This document shows positions 1 through 8,943 of a stretch of DNA of 64,000 bases, one piece after another (the stretch's first letter is position 1; each line of letters begins with the position of its first letter). The notes under the pieces were generated by a model. The model was given only the letters and a program-made list of their open reading frames with translations. It did no database searches and was not told the DNA's origin. Origin of the DNA: Pseudomonas sp. NBRC 111124 (GTDB lineage Bacteria; Pseudomonadota; Gammaproteobacteria; Pseudomonadales; Pseudomonadaceae); contig NZ_BCBA01000002.1 in assembly GCF_001320245.1 (NCBI RefSeq), positions 62,001-126,000 on the forward strand, in the 5' to 3' direction. A program made the translations under genes and the position numbers.

Positions 1-401
1 ACTTTCTTGTTGCCGCACAGGCCTTCCGGGCCGGCTTCGGTGTAACGGAAGGTCTTGCCGGCAACGGCTACGCGGTCAATCCAAGCCTTGAGCTGGGTCG
101 GTACGCTGAAGTTGTACATTGGCGCGCCAATCACCACTGCGTCGGCGGCGAGGAATTCTTCCAGGGTTTCAGCGCTCAGCTTGGCTTCGAAGGCTTGGGC
201 GGCGTCGCGGGCTTCTTCCGGGGTGCCGGCTGCCACCAGGGTGGCGGACGAGAAGTGGGCGATGGCATCGGCAGCCAGGTCACGGTAAACCACTTCGATG
301 CTCGGATCAGCAGCTTTCCAGGCTTCGACCACTTCGCGGCTCAGTTGGCGAGAGGCGGAATTGTCGCCCAGGATGCTCGAATCGATATGCAACAGTTTCA
401 T
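1..401 (-). CDS. azoR: FMN-dependent NADH-azoreductase (partial, runs off the left edge)
   Basis: Reading down from ATG at 401, the protein begins [20 protein letters not shown], the classic start of AzoR: a flavodoxin-like beta strand, then the SxxxxNSxSR phosphate-binding loop for FMN. A later segment [19 protein letters not shown] is the family's second flavin and substrate signature. These cytoplasmic homodimers reduce quinones and azo compounds with NAD(P)H. About 133 residues of a family near 200 are present; the C-terminus lies outside the window. It is divergent from the AraC gene at 577, with 175 bp between them holding a 16-bp dyad. The family call is firm; the physiological substrate is not visible. 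Confidence 0.93.
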   Translation of the reverse strand, partial: MKLLHIDSSILGDNSASRQLSREVVEAWKAADPSIEVVYRDLAADAIAHFSSATLVAAGTPEEARDAAQAFEAKLSAETLEEFLAADAVVIGAPMYNFSVPTQLKAWIDRVAVAGKTFRYTEAGPEGLCGNKK

Positions 402-504
402 GGGACTCTCCAGTGAGTGAAGACCGCAGCGGTGGGCGATCACGATGGAGACAATCCTACCGGGGTGTCGAATAACTGATAAGTCGGTAAAAATGCGTTA
501 GTTC

Positions 505-520
505 GTCCCACTGATGGGAC
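505..520. promoter_or_regulatory. Dyad in the azoR / AraC divergent promoter region
   Basis: Perfect inverted repeat GTCCCA-CTGA-TGGGAC. It sits 104 bp upstream of the azoR start and 57 bp upstream of the AraC gene start. The symmetry and position suggest an operator for a dimeric regulator, but no known consensus was matched, so function is inferred. Confidence 0.35.
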
Positions 521-576
521 AATCATCAGATTTGATCGGTGTATAGTGGCGGCCCAGTACGTCTACCTGCCTGGAA

Positions 577-1365
577 ATGCCCCTCATGGCCGTCGCCACT
601 CCACCAGACTTCGCCAGTGCACAGCACCCGATCCAACCACTTGCCCGTACCTATCCGCGAGGCCTGGCAATCGAGCCTCACCTGCACGACTGGGGGCAGT
701 TGCTGTATGCCGAAAGCGGCGTCATGTGGGTCGACACACCGCGAGCCGCGCTGCTGGTACCGCCCCATCGCGCCGTCTGGATTCCCCCGTATATTCACCA
801 TGGCATTCGAGTGGTCTCTGACCTGGAGATGCGCAACATCTACCTGCGCGAAGAGCTGGCCACGCGAATTGGCAGCGACCTCACGGTCGTCGAGGTCAGC
901 CCCTTGCTGCGCGAACTGATCAGGCGCCGGGTAAAGGTAGGGCCTACGCCCGATGAGGTCTACAGGGATGCACTGGATGGCTTGCTGGTGATCGAACTGC
1001 GTCAGGCACGCAGCGCGTCGCTGCAAGTGCCGATGCCAGCCAATGGCGATCGACGTCTGCGAAACTTGTGCGAGAACGTGCTGCGCACACCTTCCCTGGC
1101 GCTCTCGTTCGAACAACACGCCCAAGCCATAGGCGCCAGTACGCGAACACTGGCCCGGCTGTTCAATGCCGAGCTTGGCCTGGGCTTCACCGAGTGGCGG
1201 CGCCAGGTGCAACTCACCTATGCGTCTGCGCGCTTGCTCGATGGCGCGGCGGTGAGCGCGGTCGCTGACGAACTGGGCTTCAACCTGGGCAGCTTCAGCG
1301 AAATGTTCCGCCGCGCAGTAGGGATTGCACCGTCCGTCTACGCCGCCCACCACTTGCACACGTGA
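577..1365 (+). CDS. AraC-family transcriptional regulator with cupin sensor domain
   Basis: A 262-residue protein. An N-terminal cupin-type sensor (about residues 20-110, with the EPHLHDWGQLLYAESG strand pair and WIPPYIHHGI) precedes a C-terminal pair of HTH motifs (about 165-258), the second ending in FSEMFRRAVGIAPSVY. This architecture resembles the NimR/RipA-like AraC regulators, which usually control a divergent or adjacent oxidoreductase or efflux gene. The start at 577 is followed by a second in-frame ATG at 586; neither has a strong ribosome site, so the start is uncertain. Its likely targets are the downstream oxidoreductase (93 bp away, same strand) and/or the divergent azoR. The effector is unknown. 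Confidence 0.85.
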   Translation: MPLMAVATPPDFASAQHPIQPLARTYPRGLAIEPHLHDWGQLLYAESGVMWVDTPRAALLVPPHRAVWIPPYIHHGIRVVSDLEMRNIYLREELATRIGSDLTVVEVSPLLRELIRRRVKVGPTPDEVYRDALDGLLVIELRQARSASLQVPMPANGDRRLRNLCENVLRTPSLALSFEQHAQAIGASTRTLARLFNAELGLGFTEWRRQVQLTYASARLLDGAAVSAVADELGFNLGSFSEMFRRAVGIAPSVYAAHHLHT

Positions 1366-1458
1366 AGGCAAACTGTCCGATACGCGTAACTATCTGGCAG
1401 GCATGGCACAACGGACGACCTTAAGCTGGGACGCATCATCCACTTGAGGTAACGCAAC

Positions 1459-2418
1459 ATGAAGGCTCTGCAGTTCACGGCTACCGGCAGCCTCGATCAC
1501 CTGGCGCTGGTCGACCTGCCTACCCCTGCTCCCGCTACCGACGAGGTTCTGGTTCGGGTCAAGGCGGCTGGCCTGAATCCAAGCGATGTTAAGAATGTAC
1601 TGGGGCGTTTCCCCTACACCACGCTGCCTCGCGTACCTGGCCGGGATTTCGCCGGGATTGTCGAGCAGGGCCCCGAGGCGCTGATCGGCCAGTCCGTATG
1701 GGGCACGGGCAGAGGCCCTGGATTTCTACGTGATGGATCCCATGCCGAGTTCCTTACCGTGCCTGCAAGCGGCGTGGCGTTGAAGCCGAAAAGCCTGTCC
1801 TTCGCCCAGGCGGCAGCCATCGGTGTGCCATATACCACGGCCTACGACGCAGTCGAGCGCACCGGCATCAAGCCAGGCACCACGCTGTTGGTCATTGGTG
1901 CCAATGGCGCTGTAGGCACTGCTGCATTGGCGCTGGCGAAGATCCGCGGCGCACGTGTATTGGCCGCTGTGCGCAGGCCAGAGCAAGCTGCAGCGCTGGA
2001 GGCCAAGGGTTACCCGGCCATCGTCCTCGAATCGGCTGAGTCGCTGGCCGCTCAGGTGTCAGAAGTTTTCCCGGGCGGCGCAGAGGTGGTGTTCGACACT
2101 ACTGGGTTCTGGTTGCCGGCGTCAGTGTCTGCTTTGGCCAGTTTCGGGCGTATCGCGATCATTGCCGCCCCCGTTGATGGCATGGTCAACTTCCCGGCAC
2201 TGGCGCTGTACCGCAAAGGTGGCGTGCTGGTAGGCGTGAACTCTCTGCTGTATGACACCACCCAGTGCGCGGCCATGCTCAAGGACTTCGGCCACTACTT
2301 CGACGAGGGTGCCCTGCCAGCACCAGAGGGTGTTCGCCAAGTTGCGCTGGTGGATGGCATCGCCGAATACAAGGCGGTTGACGGCGGCAGCAGCGACAAG
2401 ACGGTATTGGTACCCTGA
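1459..2418 (+). CDS. Zinc-independent quinone oxidoreductase-like MDR protein
   Basis: A 319-residue medium-chain dehydrogenase/reductase. The N-terminal GroES-like fold contains AAGLNPSDVKNVLGRFP and the VPGRDFAGIV strand. The Rossmann domain has IGANGAVGTAALALAK, the AxxGxxG-type nucleotide loop of NADPH:quinone oxidoreductases. The cysteine/histidine zinc ligands of alcohol dehydrogenases are absent, so this is the QOR/enoyl-reductase branch. A ribosome site (TTGAGG) lies about 10 bp before the ATG. The gene follows the AraC regulator on the same strand and probably responds to it. The true substrate (quinone, enone or aldehyde) cannot be read from sequence. Confidence 0.85.
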   Translation: MKALQFTATGSLDHLALVDLPTPAPATDEVLVRVKAAGLNPSDVKNVLGRFPYTTLPRVPGRDFAGIVEQGPEALIGQSVWGTGRGPGFLRDGSHAEFLTVPASGVALKPKSLSFAQAAAIGVPYTTAYDAVERTGIKPGTTLLVIGANGAVGTAALALAKIRGARVLAAVRRPEQAAALEAKGYPAIVLESAESLAAQVSEVFPGGAEVVFDTTGFWLPASVSALASFGRIAIIAAPVDGMVNFPALALYRKGGVLVGVNSLLYDTTQCAAMLKDFGHYFDEGALPAPEGVRQVALVDGIAEYKAVDGGSSDKTVLVP

Positions 2419-2535
2419 CACAACTCAGACCCGCCGGATCACCCGCTGCGGGTCGTCCCCCCCCGGTAAACGTCGATCTCAGGCATAATGGCCACGGCTG
2501 CTTGCCTCGTTCCCATTTCCTAAGGTCGTTCGAAA

Positions 2536-3459
2536 GTGCCTATTGGTGATCCCCGCAATCTGAGTGACCTTTTCTATTTTGCCAAGGTCGTGGAAGCCGG
2601 TGGTTTCGCCGCCGCTGGCCGGTTGCTCGGCATTCCGAAATCAAGGTTGTCCCGGCGCATCGCCGAGCTGGAGGAGCGCCTGAATGCCCGCCTGCTCCAG
2701 CGCACGACGCGCAAGTTGCAACTTACCGCACTGGGCGAGCGCTATCTGCGCCACTGTCAGGCCATGCTTCTGGAAGCAGAACAGGCCGATGAAGTGATCG
2801 CCAGCGCGACCAGCGAACCCCGTGGCCCGCTGCGCGTGAGCAGCCCTGTCGGGCTGGCTAATCAGTTTCTCAATCCGCTGGTGCGGGATTTCCTCACGCG
2901 TTACCCGCAAGTCCAGCTCGATCTGCTGCTGGTCAATCGCCGGGTCGACCTTATAAATGAAGGGATCGACGTAGCGCTGCGCGTGCGCGAGGCCGATGAC
3001 GAAGAGCCCAACCTGGTCACCAAGCGTTTGCGCGAGGCCCGCACCGAGGTTGTCGCATCACCCGGCTTCAAGGCCGCTCACCCGGTCGCTCACCCCAAGG
3101 CGCTGACCGCGCTGCCCTTCCTGGGGGCACTGGATGCCGATCGGCTCGCCAGAATGCGCTTGTTCAACGAGGCTGGAGAGCGCTTTGATATTGCCATGCC
3201 GGCACGCCTGGGCGTGGAGGACTTTGTCATGCGCAAGGAGGCGGCGATGGCAGGCCTGGGCTTCACGGTATTGCCGTTGATGCATTGCGAAAGCGAGCTT
3301 GCCAGTGGCGAACTGGTGCGCATGCTGCCCGACTGGCGCTGTGCGTCGGCCTGGCTGCAGGCCGTCTACCCCCACCGGCGTGGGGTATTGCCGGCTGTGC
3401 GGGCCTGGCTGGATCACCTTGAGCATACATTCGATCTTTGTGGTGATCGGCCCCTTTGA
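2536..3459 (+). CDS. LysR-family transcriptional regulator
   Basis: A 307-residue LTTR starting at GTG 2536 (first residues MPIGDPRNLSDLFYFAKVV). The N-terminal winged HTH (residues 9-68) has AAGRLLGIPKSRLSRRIAELE as recognition region. The rest is a two-lobed substrate-binding domain beginning near GPLRVSSPVGLANQFL, of the subgroup close to AaeR/PA0477-type regulators. It probably controls a neighbour such as the azoreductase or oxidoreductase; no divergent partner is directly adjacent. The stop codon lies 11 bp before the next gene's start, so the two are likely co-transcribed. Confidence 0.88.
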   Translation: MPIGDPRNLSDLFYFAKVVEAGGFAAAGRLLGIPKSRLSRRIAELEERLNARLLQRTTRKLQLTALGERYLRHCQAMLLEAEQADEVIASATSEPRGPLRVSSPVGLANQFLNPLVRDFLTRYPQVQLDLLLVNRRVDLINEGIDVALRVREADDEEPNLVTKRLREARTEVVASPGFKAAHPVAHPKALTALPFLGALDADRLARMRLFNEAGERFDIAMPARLGVEDFVMRKEAAMAGLGFTVLPLMHCESELASGELVRMLPDWRCASAWLQAVYPHRRGVLPAVRAWLDHLEHTFDLCGDRPL

Positions 3460-3470
3460 AGGAGAGCGCA

Positions 3471-3830
3471 TTGTCCAGTCAGAAAATCACCGAGCAACAG
3501 GTGGCAGCGTTCTGCCTGAGCCTGCCGGGTGCACGGGAAGACTACAAATGGGGTGGTATCCGGGTGTTTTCCGTGGCGGGCAACAAGATGTTCGCCGTGC
3601 TCGACCTGGCCGGGGCGGGGTTGTCGTTCAAGGTCGCCGATGAGCTGTTTCTGGGCTATTGCGACCGGCCCGGCGTGCGGCCAGCGCCTTATCTCGCACG
3701 CGCCAAGTGGATCAGCTTGGAACCGCCCTACCCCATGGGCCGGGATGAATTGCTCGACCTGCTGCAGCGTTCGCACCAGCTGGTGGTGCGACGGCTGCCA
3801 AAACGGCTGCAAGCGGGCCTGCTGAACTGA
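3471..3830 (+). CDS. MmcQ/YjbR family DNA-binding-fold protein
   Basis: A 119-residue protein of the MmcQ/YjbR family (CyaY-like fold; function poorly known). Signatures are FCLSLPGAREDYKWGG near the N-terminus, FSVAGNKMFAVL in the middle and AKWISLEP with LLDLLQRSHQLV at the end. I chose TTG at 3471 because AAGGAG lies at 3459-3464, 6 bp upstream; an in-frame TTG at 3456 has no such site. It follows the LysR gene by 11 bp and converges end to end with the DUF1294 gene at 3831, with no spacer. Confidence 0.82.
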   Translation: MSSQKITEQQVAAFCLSLPGAREDYKWGGIRVFSVAGNKMFAVLDLAGAGLSFKVADELFLGYCDRPGVRPAPYLARAKWISLEPPYPMGRDELLDLLQRSHQLVVRRLPKRLQAGLLN

Positions 3831-4226
3831 TCAGTTGAACGGCAGGAAGCGGCTGCCCAGGAACAGGTAGTCGAGCCAGAACACCTGATGCAGCAGCACA
3901 ATGCCCCAGAACACCAGCTGGTAAGACAGCTTGCGCGTCTTGTGCCGGAACAGCTGCTGGGCGACCAGCGCGCCGGGCCAGCCCCCCAGCAGCTCGCTGG
4001 CATGCAGCACCTTTTCGGGTGTACGCCAGGCATCGCCTTGGGCCTGGCGCTTGTCCTGCCAGTACAGCAGCAGGCTGATCAGGCTGACCAGCGGGTACAA
4101 CCCCATTGGCACCCAGGTCTGCCCGCCCCAGCCCATCTGGGCCGCGCCAATCCCCGGCAACAGGCACAGCGCACCCAGCAGCAACAGTTTAAGGCGCGCA
4201 TTGCGCACGCCCTCAATGCGCACCAT
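3831..4226 (-). CDS. DUF1294 small membrane protein
   Basis: A 131-residue protein with three or four hydrophobic segments: residues 11-30, 38-56, and 100-125. It carries the DUF1294 signature: YWQDKRQAQ, then RTPEKVLHASELLGGWPGA and FRHKTRKLSYQ. Members are inner-membrane proteins of unknown function, sometimes fused to cold-shock domains; no such fusion is present here. The ATG is one base after the end of uppP on the same strand, so the two genes are almost certainly one transcript and probably translationally coupled. Confidence 0.85.
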   Translation of the reverse strand: MVRIEGVRNARLKLLLLGALCLLPGIGAAQMGWGGQTWVPMGLYPLVSLISLLLYWQDKRQAQGDAWRTPEKVLHASELLGGWPGALVAQQLFRHKTRKLSYQLVFWGIVLLHQVFWLDYLFLGSRFLPFN

Positions 4227-4227
4227 A

Positions 4228-5058
4228 TCAGCTGTGGGCCGTCGACCAGTCGACCCAGCCGAACTGCCAGGTCGCCAGAATCAACAGGCCAAAAACGATG
4301 CGGTACCAGGCAAAGGCTGCATAGCTGTGGTTGGCGATGAACTTGAGCAACGCGCGCACGGCGATCATGGCGAAGATGAACGAGGTCACGAAGCCGAGGG
4401 CGAACACCGGCAGGTCGCTCGGCTCGAACAGGTGGCGATACTTGTAACCGGAGTACACCGCCGCACCGACCATGGTTGGCATCGCCAGAAAGAACGAGAA
4501 CTCGGTGGCCGCCTTGCGCGACAGGCCGAACAGCAGGCCGCCGATGATGGTGGAACCGGAACGCGAGGTGCCCGGGATCATCGCCAGGCACTGCACGAAG
4601 CCGATTTTCAGGGCATGGGTCCAGCGCATGTCGTCGACATGGTCGACCGCCACGGTGTGCTGGCGACGCTCGGCCCAAAGCATGATCACGCCACCGATCA
4701 CCAGCGCCGTGGCGACAGTGATCGGGTTGAACAGGTACTCGTGAATCAGGTCGGCGAACAGTACACCCAGCACCACCGCTGGCATGAATGCCAACAACAG
4801 GTTACCGGTGAAGCGCCGTGCCTTTGGCTGGCTTTTCAGCCCGAACACCACGTCGAGGATCTTGCCGCGAAACTCCCACACGACCGCTAGGATCGCCGCC
4901 AGCTGGATGATGATGTTGAACGCCATGGCCCGTTCGCCGCCAAAGCCAATCAGGTCGGCGACGATGATCTGGTGGCCGGTGCTGGAAATCGGCAGGAACT
5001 CCGTGAGCCCCTCGACCACACCTAAGATGATTGCCTGGAAGGCAGTCCAAAAATCCAT
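4228..5058 (-). CDS. uppP: Undecaprenyl-diphosphatase (BacA/UppP)
   Basis: A 276-residue integral membrane enzyme that dephosphorylates undecaprenyl pyrophosphate at the periplasmic face, recycling the lipid carrier for peptidoglycan and O-antigen; overexpression gives bacitracin resistance. The first conserved motif, [16 protein letters not shown] (residues 14-29), holds the catalytic glutamates and the SSTGH loop. The second, [20 protein letters not shown], holds the active-site arginine and serines. Length matches the family. It starts at ATG 5058 with a GGGGGAAG ribosome site, and DUF1294 follows it by one base. The chemoreceptor at 5358 is divergent. Confidence 0.96.
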   Translation of the reverse strand: MDFWTAFQAIILGVVEGLTEFLPISSTGHQIIVADLIGFGGERAMAFNIIIQLAAILAVVWEFRGKILDVVFGLKSQPKARRFTGNLLLAFMPAVVLGVLFADLIHEYLFNPITVATALVIGGVIMLWAERRQHTVAVDHVDDMRWTHALKIGFVQCLAMIPGTSRSGSTIIGGLLFGLSRKAATEFSFFLAMPTMVGAAVYSGYKYRHLFEPSDLPVFALGFVTSFIFAMIAVRALLKFIANHSYAAFAWYRIVFGLLILATWQFGWVDWSTAHS

Positions 5059-5185
5059 TCTTCCCCCGATGAAGCACTGCTGCTTGCAGGCCCCTTATTC
5101 TTGGTTTGCTTGTGATTGCCGCACGCGGCGCGCCTTTTTTACAGCGACTGGTGGGACCGACGCCAGTGGAAAAGTTCAGCCTGGC

Positions 5186-5213
5186 TAAAGGTTTCATCTG
5201 GCGCGGCCGAGAT
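5186..5213 (+). promoter_or_regulatory. Candidate flagellar sigma-28 promoter for the chemoreceptor gene
   Basis: TAAA at 5186-5189 and GCCGAGAT at 5206-5213 resemble the FliA consensus TAAA-N15-GCCGATAA, with spacing one base longer (16). It lies about 145 bp upstream of the chemoreceptor start, and chemoreceptor genes are frequent FliA targets in Pseudomonas. The spacing error and distance keep this tentative. Confidence 0.35.
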
Positions 5214-5357
5214 CCTATCAAAGCGGCATGGTAAAGGCTCGTGCGGCCTGTGGCAGAGTAGCCAATAACTAGCACTTAGCCATTAGTCGGGTGCCTGCCG
5301 CCTGCAAAGCATGCTTGGATGCAGCTCAATAAAAAGAACAATGCGGGAGTGGATTCG

Positions 5358-6992
5358 ATGAAGGCATTGCGGTCGATGTCGATCAGCCGGCGTCTGTGGC
5401 TGATTCTGGTGGTTGCGGTGGGCATGCTGGTGGTGCTCGGCCTGTTGATGCTGCGCCAGATCCATGGCGACCTGTACCAGGCCAAGGCGGAAAAGACCCG
5501 CCACGTGGTGCAGACTGCGGCTGGCGTACTGGCCTACTACCAGGGCCTGGAAGCCGCTGGCACGCTCAGCCGCGAGGCAGCCCAGCAGCAGGCGCTGCAC
5601 GTGGTGCAGGCGCTGCGCTATGACCAGAACGACTATTTCTGGATCAACGACCTGGGGCCGAAGATGATCATGCATCCGGCCAACCCCAAGCTCGACGGCC
5701 AGGACCTTTCCGCGATCCGCGACCCGGACGGCTTCGCCGTATTCAACGAGATGGTCGCCCTGGCCCGCAGCCAAGGCGCCGGCCCGGTCAACTACCGCTG
5801 GCCGAAGCCGGGCGCCAGCGAGCCGGTGGCCAAGACCTCTTATATCCAGCTGTTCAAACCCTGGGGCTGGATCATCGGCTCCGGCGTCTATGTCGACGAT
5901 GTGCAGGCCGAATTCGCCCGTCAACTGCGCGACGCCTCGCTGGTCGGCCTGGTCATCGCCGTGCTGATGGCCCTGGTGGTCATGCTCATCGCCCGCAGCA
6001 TTGCTCGCCCCTTGCAGGAGGCCGTGCAGGCCATGGGCAACATTGCCAGTGGCGAAAGCGACCTGACCCGCCGCCTGGACACCCACGGCCGTGACGAGAT
6101 CACCCGCCTGGGCCAGCACTTCAACCAGTTCAACGGCAAGCTGCAAGGCGTGGTCGGCCAGCTCCAGGGCGCCGCCCACGCCCTGGCACAGTCGGCCGGG
6201 CATGTCGGCGACAATGCGGGCGCCGCGCAGCAGCACAGCGCCCAACAGTCGATGCAGATGGACCAGGTGGCGACGGCGGTCAACGAAGTCACCTATGCCG
6301 TGCAGGACGTGGCCAAGACCGCCGAACAGGCCGCCGACGAGATGCGCGCCGCGCAACAGCAGGTGGAACACGGCCAACAGGCCATCCACGGCAGCCTGCA
6401 GCAGATCGACCGCCTCTCGGCGACCATCGACCAGGCCGTTCAGGTGATCCGTGATCTGGCCGGGCACAGCACGAAAATTGGCGGGGTGCTCGACGTGATC
6501 CGAGCCATCGCCGAGCAGACCAACCTGCTCGCCCTCAACGCCGCCATCGAAGCCGCACGCGCAGGCGAACAGGGCCGCGGCTTTGCCGTGGTTGCCGACG
6601 AGGTACGCCTGCTGGCACAACGCACCGCGCAATCGACTGCCGAGATCCACACCATGATCGAACACCTGCAAGGCCAATCGGATGCGGCGGTGAAAGCTAT
6701 CGACACCAGCAGCGAGGCCTCGCGCCACACCGTGCAACAAGCCCGGGAGGCAGGTTCCAGCCTCGACGCCATCAGCCGGGCGCTGCACAACCTCACCGCC
6801 CTCAATGCCTCGATCGCCAGTGCCACCTTGCAACAGTCGCATGTGGTCGAGGAGATCAACCGCAATGTGCTGGACACCGCCGGGCTGTCACAGCAGACCG
6901 CCGACGCCGCGCGCCAGTCCAGCGATGCCGGCGTGGCCCTGGGGCAGCTGAGCGAGGAGCTTGAACAATTGCTGCGCCAGTTCCGGGTCTGA
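5358..6992 (+). CDS. mcpP: Methyl-accepting chemotaxis protein, sCache type (McpP-like)
   Basis: A 544-residue transmembrane chemoreceptor. TM1 (residues 12-32) and TM2 (194-212) flank a periplasmic single-Cache domain with [17 protein letters not shown] (91-107) and [11 protein letters not shown] (171-181). A HAMP domain (about 213-265) and a cytoplasmic coiled coil follow, with the invariant hairpin tip [20 protein letters not shown] at 386-405. It relays ligand occupancy to CheA/CheW. The same sCache class, also next to uppP and pnuC to my recollection, is P. putida McpP, which senses acetate, pyruvate, propionate and L-lactate. ATG 5358 has GGGAG upstream; an ATG at 5319 lacks a site. No C-terminal CheR pentapeptide is seen. 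Confidence 0.9.
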   Translation: MKALRSMSISRRLWLILVVAVGMLVVLGLLMLRQIHGDLYQAKAEKTRHVVQTAAGVLAYYQGLEAAGTLSREAAQQQALHVVQALRYDQNDYFWINDLGPKMIMHPANPKLDGQDLSAIRDPDGFAVFNEMVALARSQGAGPVNYRWPKPGASEPVAKTSYIQLFKPWGWIIGSGVYVDDVQAEFARQLRDASLVGLVIAVLMALVVMLIARSIARPLQEAVQAMGNIASGESDLTRRLDTHGRDEITRLGQHFNQFNGKLQGVVGQLQGAAHALAQSAGHVGDNAGAAQQHSAQQSMQMDQVATAVNEVTYAVQDVAKTAEQAADEMRAAQQQVEHGQQAIHGSLQQIDRLSATIDQAVQVIRDLAGHSTKIGGVLDVIRAIAEQTNLLALNAAIEAARAGEQGRGFAVVADEVRLLAQRTAQSTAEIHTMIEHLQGQSDAAVKAIDTSSEASRHTVQQAREAGSSLDAISRALHNLTALNASIASATLQQSHVVEEINRNVLDTAGLSQQTADAARQSSDAGVALGQLSEELEQLLRQFRV

Positions 6993-7003
6993 GTTGGCAT
7001 GAT

Positions 7004-7028
7004 CACCGGCCCGGCAAGCGGGCCGGTG
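7004..7028 (+). terminator. Hairpin after the chemoreceptor gene
   Basis: Perfect 10-bp stem CACCGGCCCG / CGGGCCGGTG with a 5-base loop, starting 11 bp after the chemoreceptor stop. There is no T-run after it, so it may be a weak or Rho-assisted terminator or an mRNA-stabilising hairpin. Confidence 0.5.
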
Positions 7029-7098
7029 CCGGTTGCGCGCTACACCTCAAGCCCCGCACAAGCTACAATCGCCGCCCTTTGCCAACCAAGGATCGCCG

Positions 7099-7665
7099 AT
7101 GTCCGGCCTTGAACTCATCGCCGCCGTGCTCGGCGTCACCGCCGTGTGGCTCACCGTCAAGCAGAACGCCTGGTGCTGGCCGATCGGCCTGGTCATGGTA
7201 CTGATCTATGGCTGGCTGTTCTACGAAGTGAGGCTGTACTCGGGCATGCTGCTGCAGCTGGCCTACGCCGTGCTGCAGCTGTACGGCTGGTGGCAGTGGA
7301 AGCGCCCGGACCGGGTCGAGGATGCGCGCCAGGTCTCACGCCTGCCAGCCCGGGCGCTGTTCGGTGGCTTGCTGGCAGGGCTGCTGCTGAGCGTGGCACT
7401 GGGCGCGGCAATGGCCGGCTGGACCGACGCCGCCCTGCCCTGGCTGGATGCCACGCTGACCGGTTTCAGCCTGGTCGCGCAACTGTGGATGGCACAGAAG
7501 CGCGTGCAATGCTGGCCGCTGTGGATCGTGGTGGATGTGGTTTATGTCGGCCTGTACCTGAACCAGCAGCTGTACTTGACGGCCGGTTTCTTCGCCGTGC
7601 TGAGCCTGATCGCGGTCCGCGGCTGGCTGGAGTGGCGCCGTGACCCTGCGCGGGTACACGCATGA
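7099..7665 (+). CDS. pnuC: PnuC-type nicotinamide riboside transporter
   Basis: A 188-residue inner-membrane protein with about seven hydrophobic helices and the PnuC signatures NAWCWPIGL (residues 24-32), LQLAYAVLQLYGWWQW and QCWPLWIVVDVVYVGLYL. PnuC proteins are SWEET-like facilitators; uptake is driven by intracellular phosphorylation of the vitamin. The next gene, overlapping by 4 bp (ATGA), is a NadR-like kinase that would trap nicotinamide riboside. No thiamin or other riboswitch was seen upstream, which argues against the thiamin-specific PnuT subtype. ATG 7099 with AAGGA upstream is preferred to an in-frame start at 7033. Confidence 0.9.
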   Translation: MSGLELIAAVLGVTAVWLTVKQNAWCWPIGLVMVLIYGWLFYEVRLYSGMLLQLAYAVLQLYGWWQWKRPDRVEDARQVSRLPARALFGGLLAGLLLSVALGAAMAGWTDAALPWLDATLTGFSLVAQLWMAQKRVQCWPLWIVVDVVYVGLYLNQQLYLTAGFFAVLSLIAVRGWLEWRRDPARVHA

Positions 7666-8213
7666 AGGTCCTGGTGCTGTGCGGCCCCGAGTCCAGCGGC
7701 AAAAGCTGGCTAAGCGGTGAAATCCAGGCACATTTCGGCGGTATCGTGGTGGGCGAATATGTTCGCCACTTCATTGACCAAGAGTGCCGGGACACCTGTT
7801 ACGCCGATATCCCCACCATCGCCCGCGGGCAGCTGGCATGGGAGGACCAGGCCCGCCAGCATGCACCTGAACTGCTGATCCTCGATACCCACCTGCTCAG
7901 CAACATGCTGTGGAGCCGCGCCCTGTTCGACGCTTGCCCGCCCTGGCTGGAACAGGCCTTGCTTGAACGCCATTACGACCTGCACCTGTTGCTCAGCCCG
8001 CAAGGTGTCGGGTGGGTTGCCGATGGGCAGCGCAGCCAGCCGGACCTGGCCGACCGCCAGAAATTCTTCGAAGACAGCCGCCGCTGGCTGGAGCGCCATG
8101 GGCAGCCACTGCAGGTCATCGAAGGCCAATGGCCGCAACGCAGTGCAACGGCCCTGATTGCCGTGCAGCGCCTGCTGGAAGGAAAACCCCCAGTCTGCGT
8201 CACCGAGTGTTAA
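7662..8213 (+). CDS. NadR-like nicotinamide riboside kinase / AAA ATPase
   Basis: A 183-residue P-loop protein: Walker A GPESSGKS (residues 8-15) at the very N-terminus and a Walker-B-like ELLILDTHLL. It matches the C-terminal ribosylnicotinamide kinase domain of NadR; the nucleotidyltransferase and HTH domains are absent. The inferred role is phosphorylation of imported nicotinamide riboside to NMN, pulling transport through the overlapping pnuC. The start overlaps the pnuC stop (ATGA), a translational-coupling arrangement. Family assignment is good; substrate comes from pairing with PnuC. Confidence 0.82.
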   Translation: MKVLVLCGPESSGKSWLSGEIQAHFGGIVVGEYVRHFIDQECRDTCYADIPTIARGQLAWEDQARQHAPELLILDTHLLSNMLWSRALFDACPPWLEQALLERHYDLHLLLSPQGVGWVADGQRSQPDLADRQKFFEDSRRWLERHGQPLQVIEGQWPQRSATALIAVQRLLEGKPPVCVTEC

Positions 8214-8441
8214 CCCCGTGACACAGCCTCGCGCGCCTAAGCCCCCGTATCTGCGGGCTCTCAGCCATTTGTGGGGCCAGTGTCAAGGTTGTGAAACATT
8301 CGTTAAAAACCCCCTTTGGGTAACGCAAATGCTGGGCCCGACGCTGATTCACTGAAATCTTGTCTCAGCGCTGATACAGAAAATTCACGGCACGTTCAGG
8401 CAATGCGCCCAAACCACTGATTTCCAACAACTATCAAAAAC

Positions 8442-8457
8442 CGGCATGGCTTTCGCT
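8442..8457 (+). promoter_or_regulatory. Candidate sigma-54 promoter of the fap operon
   Basis: CGGCATGGCTTTCGCT fits the -24/-12 pattern with exactly 10 bp between GG (8443-8444) and GC (8455-8456), and matches 9 of the 12 informative consensus positions. Transcription would start near 8468, giving a leader of about 43 bases to fapA. The rest of the 297-bp gap from 8214 shows no gene. Other pseudomonads are reported to place fap under RpoN, which supports the call. Confidence 0.5.
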
Positions 8458-8510
8458 CTGCTCCTTCGCAACGCTGAATCAGACCAGCGCCCGAAGAAGG
8501 AGTATTCGTC

Positions 8511-8942
8511 ATGGGGAAACTGGATAAAGGTATTTCCAGCCTGTTGCTGGTCGCTTGTGCACTGGGCTCGGCGCTGCCCGTACAGGCCGACAACGGCATC
8601 ATCGTCATCACCCGCGATGTGCAACCGCGCATGGCCATACGTGCGCCCATGGCGCCCGACCCCCACCCAACCACCGCCAATGCCAACCCTTCCGAATATG
8701 TGCTCAGACAGACCAACGAACTGAGTGATGGCGACTTTGCCAGCATCACCAGCGGCACCGGTATTTCCTCGCTGATCACCCAGCAGACCAACAACATCGG
8801 CGGCAACGTCAGCAACCAGACGCAACTGGCGAACCAGGCTGGCGGTCGCGGCACCGGATCGGGCAACGGCATTGCCAACATGGTCAATTCAAGCGTCCAG
8901 CGCGGTCTTGCCCCCCTGCAGATCCTCACGGGAGGCAAATGA
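8511..8942 (+). CDS. fapA: FapA, periplasmic chaperone-like amyloid accessory protein
   Basis: First gene of a complete fapABCDEF operon. It is a 143-residue secreted protein with a signal peptide (about residues 1-27, ending near PVQA). The mature part is Asn/Gln/Ser-rich, with EYVLRQTNELSDGDFASITS followed by TQQTNNIGGNVSNQTQLANQ, resembling half of an amyloid repeat. In characterised fap systems FapA is periplasmic and affects how much FapB versus FapC enters the fibre, probably by keeping FapC unfolded. A GAAGGAG ribosome site precedes ATG 8511. fapB starts one base after the stop. Confidence 0.9.
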   Translation: MGKLDKGISSLLLVACALGSALPVQADNGIIVITRDVQPRMAIRAPMAPDPHPTTANANPSEYVLRQTNELSDGDFASITSGTGISSLITQQTNNIGGNVSNQTQLANQAGGRGTGSGNGIANMVNSSVQRGLAPLQILTGGK

Positions 8943-8943
8943 G

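Noticed and set aside
2441..2453. Small hairpin ACCCG-CTG-CGGGT after the oxidoreductase gene
   Set aside because: Stem of five pairs with no T-run; too weak to list as a terminator.
5319..5357. Earlier chemoreceptor start at ATG 5319
   Set aside because: No Shine-Dalgarno and it adds a polar leader before TM1; ATG 5358 has GGGAG at good spacing.
5283..6842. A 519-codon open frame opposite the chemoreceptor
   Set aside because: Antisense shadow; the chemoreceptor on the other strand has all family motifs.
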